Source: an uncultured Bacteroidales bacterium
GTDB taxonomy: Bacteria; Bacteroidota; Bacteroidia; Bacteroidales; UBA932
Direction: 5' to 3'
DNA length: 53,949 nucleotides
Assembly (NCBI GenBank): GCA_947253655.1
Contig: CAMYAE010000013.1
Coordinates: forward strand, 1 to 53,949
The notes under the pieces are model-generated. The model did not search any database, was not told where the DNA came from, and saw only the letters and a program-made list of their open reading frames with translations. This document shows, one piece after another, positions 51,639 to 53,949 of the stretch (positions within the stretch are counted from its first letter, which is position 1; each line of letters opens with the position of its first letter). The position numbers and the translations under genes were made by a program.

Positions 51639-53540
51639 ATGGCAAAACGTATTACCATTATTGACTTCGTGGAGAAATATACTCGCGAATATGCCTCGCA
51701 TACTTTCCTGAGAGAGAAGAGGGGCGGAAGTTGGGAGGAAACCTCCTTTGAAGAAACCAGACTTGAGGCTCACAGAATTGGAGCCGGACTTATGAAACTC
51801 GGACTGGAGAAAGGCGACAAGGTGGCCTTGCTGTCCGAAGGCCGCAACCTGTGGATTATAGGTGAATTGGGTATTCTTTATGCCGGCGGCGTGAATGTGC
51901 CGCTGTCAATTAAACTTGAAGAAAGCAACGACTTGCTTTTCAGGATCAGACATTCCGATGCAAAATATATAATGGTGTCTGCCGGACAACTCGGCAAAAT
52001 CAGGAATATTCTCCCGGACTGTCCTGCCGTCGAGAAAGTCATTGTTTTTGACGAGCTGGATGAATATAAGGATAAGGAAATATCTATCAATGAAATCCAG
52101 GCTCTTGGGGATGAACTGTTGCGAGAAGACGGAGAGGCATTTGCCGAAAGGTACAAGTCTGTAGGACCTGACGACTATGCCAACATTAGCTATACTTCAG
52201 GCACCACGGCCGACCCTAAGGGCATTCTGCTTACGCACAGGAATTATACGGCAAATGTGGAGCAGGCTCATTCCATTATCGGTGTTGATGTGGATGATGT
52301 AATGCTTATAATCCTGCCTTTGGATCATTGTTTTGCCCATGTGGCCGGTTTCTATACCATGATGTCTTATGGGGCGAGCATAGCCACTGTGCCTGTCGGC
52401 AAAACGCCTATGGCTACATTGAAAAATATTCCTATAGCGATTAAGGAGGTCCGTCCTATGGTTATGCTTTCAGTTCCGGCTCTCGCAAGGAATTTCAAGA
52501 AGAATATTGAAAGCGGAATTAAGGCAAAGGGGGCGTTCGTGGAGAGGCTGTATAATTTTGCTTTGAGACTTGCGATATCCTATAACAAGGAATATTATAA
52601 TCGGGGCGGAGTGTTGCAGTTATGGAAAAAGCCGCTTATGGCTTTGTTCGATGCCATTATTTTCAAAAATGTCCGTAAAGGCTTCGGCGGCCGTATGAAA
52701 TTCTTTGTGGGTGGCGGAGCGTTGTTGGATATTGAGCTCCAGAGATATTTCTGTGCTATCGGAATGCCGATGTTCCAAGGATATGGCCTGTCAGAGGCTA
52801 CACCAATAATTTGCTCCAATTCTCCGGGTCATGCCATTTTCGGCTCTTCCGGCCGTGTTGTTGAGCCTCTTGATATTAAGATTTGCGATGAGGACGGCAA
52901 CGAGGTCAAGCCGGGAGTCCGTGGCGAAATTGTCATTCGCGGAGAAAATGTCATGGCGGGATATTGGAAAAATCCAGAGGCGACCGCTGCTACTATTGTG
53001 GACGGCTGGCTGCATACCGGGGATATGGGGTATATGAATGACCCTGAATATCTTTGGGTTGTGGGGCGTTTCAAGTCGTTGCTGATTTCCCATGACGGCG
53101 AAAAATACAGTCCGGAGGGGTTTGAGGATTCGTTGACGGACGGCTCCGTATATATTGACCAGGTGGTGCTGCATAACAATCAGGACCCTTATACGATTGT
53201 TCTGATTGTGCCGAATAAGGAGGCTTTGAGAGCCTATGCCGGTAATGCCGGTGCGGATCCGAACAGCCGAGAAGGTAAGGTGCTTATGCTCAACAAGATT
53301 CAGTCGGAAATAGATGAGTACAGGAAAGGCGGACTTCATGAGGGGATGTTCCCGGAAAGGTGGCTGCCTGCCGCAGTGGCTGTGCTTCCGGATCCGTTTA
53401 CGGAGAAGAACCGTATGGTGAACAGTACCATGAAGATTGTTCGCGGAAAGGTGGAGGAGTTCTATGCCGACCGCATAGAATATGCCTATACTCCTGAGGG
53501 GCGTGATTTGCTCAACGAGAAGAATATCGCCGCCCTTTAG
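51639..53540 (+). CDS. AMP-forming long-chain acyl-CoA synthetase (FadD-like)
   Basis: 633 residues. The AMP-binding motif is YTSGTTADPKGILLTH near residue 185. GYGLSEATP (about 385) and GWLHTGDMGYMNDPEYLWVVGR (about 455) are the A5 and A7-A8 motifs, and a Lys near the C-terminus (NSTMKIVRGK) fits A10. The enzyme activates a fatty or other carboxylic acid to an acyl-CoA through an acyl-adenylate, for phospholipid synthesis or uptake. The type is the soluble or peripheral long-chain synthetase with a linker common in Bacteroidetes. It follows the kinase pair by 14 bp but no functional link is apparent. Confidence 0.9.
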   Translation: MAKRITIIDFVEKYTREYASHTFLREKRGGSWEETSFEETRLEAHRIGAGLMKLGLEKGDKVALLSEGRNLWIIGELGILYAGGVNVPLSIKLEESNDLLFRIRHSDAKYIMVSAGQLGKIRNILPDCPAVEKVIVFDELDEYKDKEISINEIQALGDELLREDGEAFAERYKSVGPDDYANISYTSGTTADPKGILLTHRNYTANVEQAHSIIGVDVDDVMLIILPLDHCFAHVAGFYTMMSYGASIATVPVGKTPMATLKNIPIAIKEVRPMVMLSVPALARNFKKNIESGIKAKGAFVERLYNFALRLAISYNKEYYNRGGVLQLWKKPLMALFDAIIFKNVRKGFGGRMKFFVGGGALLDIELQRYFCAIGMPMFQGYGLSEATPIICSNSPGHAIFGSSGRVVEPLDIKICDEDGNEVKPGVRGEIVIRGENVMAGYWKNPEATAATIVDGWLHTGDMGYMNDPEYLWVVGRFKSLLISHDGEKYSPEGFEDSLTDGSVYIDQVVLHNNQDPYTIVLIVPNKEALRAYAGNAGADPNSREGKVLMLNKIQSEIDEYRKGGLHEGMFPERWLPAAVAVLPDPFTEKNRMVNSTMKIVRGKVEEFYADRIEYAYTPEGRDLLNEKNIAAL

Positions 53541-53629
53541 GTCCGAAAGTGCTTTCGTTGTCACCCCGGACGTTTCGTTGTCATTATGAGGGCTTTAGCC
53601 CGTAATAATCTGCGAAAAGGAATGCAACA

Positions 53630-53720
53630 CTGTCATCCAGAGCCGGTGAAACCGGCGTAGGGACCTGCGATACACATTTGTGCAGATTTCTCAGTCGCTA
53701 CCGCTCCTTCGAAATGACAG
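53630..53720. repeat. Dispersed repeat with inverted ends, copy A
   Basis: Runs from CTGTCATCC to GAAATGACAG, so the ends are inverted copies of each other. The middle contains ACACATTTGTGCAGAT, shared with copy B. About 90 bp and non-coding. It looks like a MITE or palindromic-repeat relative. Confidence 0.7.
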
Positions 53721-53756
53721 GCCGGGTCACCCAATGCCTGGCGTAAGGACGCTTCT

Positions 53757-53839
53757 CTGTCACCCCGAGGCGGCGGATGCCACCGGTGGGGTCTGCAACA
53801 CACATTTGTGCAGATCCCTCACTTCGTTCGGGATGACAG
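53757..53839. repeat. Dispersed repeat with inverted ends, copy B
   Basis: Runs from CTGTCACCCCGA to GGGATGACAG with the shared core ACACATTTGTGCAGAT. A further partial end, TTGTCACCCCGGAC, begins at 53568, so the 359-bp gene-free stretch 53541-53899 is largely made of these elements. Confidence 0.7.
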
Positions 53840-53899
53840 GGCCATACGTACGTTATGGCAAGGGCTACTTTTTATTTGTAGAGTAAGAGAGAAGAACCA

Positions 53900-53949
53900 T
53901 TATTCAACCTGTGTCATATGACTTTCCATTATTTGCACTAATTGTGGTG
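53900..53949 (-). CDS. 3' end of a gene cut by the right window edge
   Basis: Minus-strand frame from 53947 encodes PQLVQIMESHMTQVE and stops at TAA (53900-53902). It reads like a genuine C-terminus, but 15 residues are too few to assign a family. It would converge on the acyl-CoA synthetase with the dispersed repeats between. Confidence 0.35.
   Translation of the reverse strand, partial: PQLVQIMESHMTQVE

Noticed and set aside
1..53949. tRNA, rRNA, CRISPR arrays, prophage or insertion-sequence genes
   Set aside because: I saw no tRNA-like cloverleaf, rRNA sequence, regularly spaced array with unique spacers, transposase or phage structural gene in the window.

Overview
The window looks like a chromosomal segment of a gut-type Bacteroidales bacterium. 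The grounds are two SusC/SusD loci, lipoprotein signal peptides throughout, very few Shine-Dalgarno sites, and repeated matches to the Bacteroidetes promoter pattern (TTTG near -33, TAnnTTTG near -7). I cannot name the family or genus from sequence alone. Functional calls are family recognition by reading the proteins; no database search was run.

Layout. 1-9073 is housekeeping: an outer-membrane barrel protein, recO and rdgB, an S41 processing protease, a U32 peptidase-family protein with a polyprenyl diphosphate synthase, then rsgA with a MATE exporter. 9069-10809 is a small foreign-looking cassette between two convergent genes. It holds an AAA ATPase of the DUF4143 type and a truncated cytosine-5 DNA methyltransferase start, and it is bounded by a 55-bp direct repeat. 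10847-17037 (minus strand) is a four-gene run: histidine kinase, LytTR response regulator, UhpC/GlpT-like MFS permease and a DPE2-type 4-alpha-glucanotransferase.

17279-29796 is a six-gene operon: an STN-domain SusC, SusD, a DUF4843-like lipoprotein, a PKD-like lipoprotein, and two large DUF5117/DUF4953-type zinc metalloproteases. The second protease has lost every zinc ligand and the catalytic Glu, yet its frame is intact. The likely role is peptide or protein capture. 30007-43408 is a starch-utilisation locus: maltose-type MFS importer, SusC, SusD, SusE/F-like lipoprotein, SusG amylase with an inserted CBM58, a compact GH13 lipoprotein, a SusA-like neopullulanase and a small unknown lipoprotein. 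No SusB (GH97) or SusR is present. The MFS importer and the MalQ-type enzyme at 10847 would finish maltodextrin use inside the cell.

43413-53540 is again mostly housekeeping: a TGS-domain nucleoside kinase, uvrA, a second DUF4143-type ATPase, an MBL-fold hydrolase, two tandem deoxynucleoside kinases and a long-chain acyl-CoA synthetase. 53541-53899 carries two or more copies of a short dispersed repeat with inverted ends. Both window edges cut genes.

The most unusual items are the repeat-bounded ATPase/methyltransferase-remnant cassette with its 23-bp-period upstream repeats, the live/dead metalloprotease pair, and the two-component/UhpC-like/DPE2 cluster.
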